Assembly: GCA_046497505.1 (NCBI GenBank)
Contig: JAWOFN010000021.1
Coordinates: forward strand, 1-28,304
Direction of reading: 5' to 3'
Length of the DNA: 28,304 nt
DNA from: JAWOFN01 sp046497505 [NCBI: bacterium]
GTDB taxonomy: Bacteria > Blakebacterota > Blakebacteria > Blakebacterales
Made by a program: the position numbers and the translations under genes. The first letter of the stretch is position 1; each line of letters opens with the position of its first letter. The notes under the pieces are model-generated. The model made no database searches, was not told the origin of the DNA, and saw only the letters and a program-made list of their open reading frames with translations. Positions 28,188-28,304 of the stretch are shown in pieces.

Positions 28188-28304
28188 TTGGGACGCCTCA
28201 TCCTCGCGGCGGGCCTCATCTACGCCGGGGGCGTCTTCCTCGTCCTGACCGGACTGCGCCGGGCCCTGGCCCGGAATCGGGCCAGGGCCCGGCGCAGTCC
28301 GGTC
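28188..28304 (+). CDS. start of a small membrane protein, unidentified (cut by window edge)
   Basis: Open frame from TTG 28188 to the window end, with AGGAGG eleven bases upstream inside the end of the NhaC gene. The first 23 or so residues form one hydrophobic helix (RLILAAGLIYAGGVFLVLTGL), followed by a basic Arg/Ala-rich stretch. The opening faintly recalls small DUF2905-type membrane proteins, but too little is present to say. The codons from 28278 on are the exact reverse complement of 28247-28273, so the Arg-rich tail may be an artefact rather than true coding sequence. Confidence 0.4.
   Translation, partial: MGRLILAAGLIYAGGVFLVLTGLRRALARNRARARRSPV
28247..28304. repeat. perfect 27-bp inverted repeat with 4-base loop at the window end
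   Basis: Left arm 28247-28273, loop GAAT 28274-28277, right arm 28278-28304. All 27 positions pair exactly, and the right arm ends on the last base of the window. The left arm reads as coding sequence of the small ORF. No T tract follows because the sequence stops. A fold-back at a contig end would look exactly like this; a very stable hairpin is the alternative. Confidence 0.95.

Overview
The window is GC-rich, gene-dense bacterial chromosome with almost no intergenic space. The bacterium probably has an outer membrane: an MsbA-like exporter, a heptosyltransferase-type GT9 enzyme and two more envelope glycosyltransferases sit together. It uses a standard housekeeping sigma factor (clear TTGAC-17-TAnnTT promoters) and controls heat shock through HrcA/CIRCE. 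I see no marker that fixes the phylum. The combination (hrcA-grpE-dnaJ joined to dnaG-rpoD, a split B12-dependent mutase with MeaB, a MetPS-type NSS transporter) would suit a lineage such as Gemmatimonadota, but that is a guess.

Everything from 1 to 26034 is on the minus strand; 26172 to the end is on the plus strand. In transcription order the minus strand holds four apparent units. Unit A (26034 to 24239) is holA-tatC, with a promoter that seems to give a leaderless holA mRNA. Unit B (24135 to 18970) is a long-chain polyprenyl diphosphate synthase, an MsbA-like ABC exporter, a GT9 heptosyltransferase and a GT4-type glycosyltransferase. Unit C (18848 to 9524) is a GT2 glycosyltransferase, meaB, the large and small subunits of a B12-dependent acyl-CoA mutase, rel (ppGpp synthetase/hydrolase), pgeF, uppP, an NSS-family amino-acid transporter and its 39-residue partner MetS. 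Unit D (9421 to 1) is hrcA-grpE-dnaJ-prmA-rsmE-yqeY-mutS2-dnaG-rpoD; rpoD is cut by the window edge. Many junctions overlap by 1 or 4 bases, so translational coupling is likely throughout.

The plus strand carries an NhaC-family sodium/proton antiporter with an unusual secreted N-terminal domain, then the start of a small membrane-protein ORF. That ORF runs into a perfect 27-bp inverted repeat ending on the last base of the window, which is either a real hairpin or a fold-back assembly artefact.

Functionally the region joins chaperones, replication priming and sigma factor (unit D), envelope sugar and lipid-carrier work (units B and C), and the stringent response (unit C). I did not find an obviously undescribed multi-gene system. 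The most informative points are: active-site residues suggesting the mutase acts on isobutyryl-CoA rather than methylmalonyl-CoA; the terminal palindrome; the leaderless holA promoter; the heat-shock operon running into rpoD; and the NhaC fusion.
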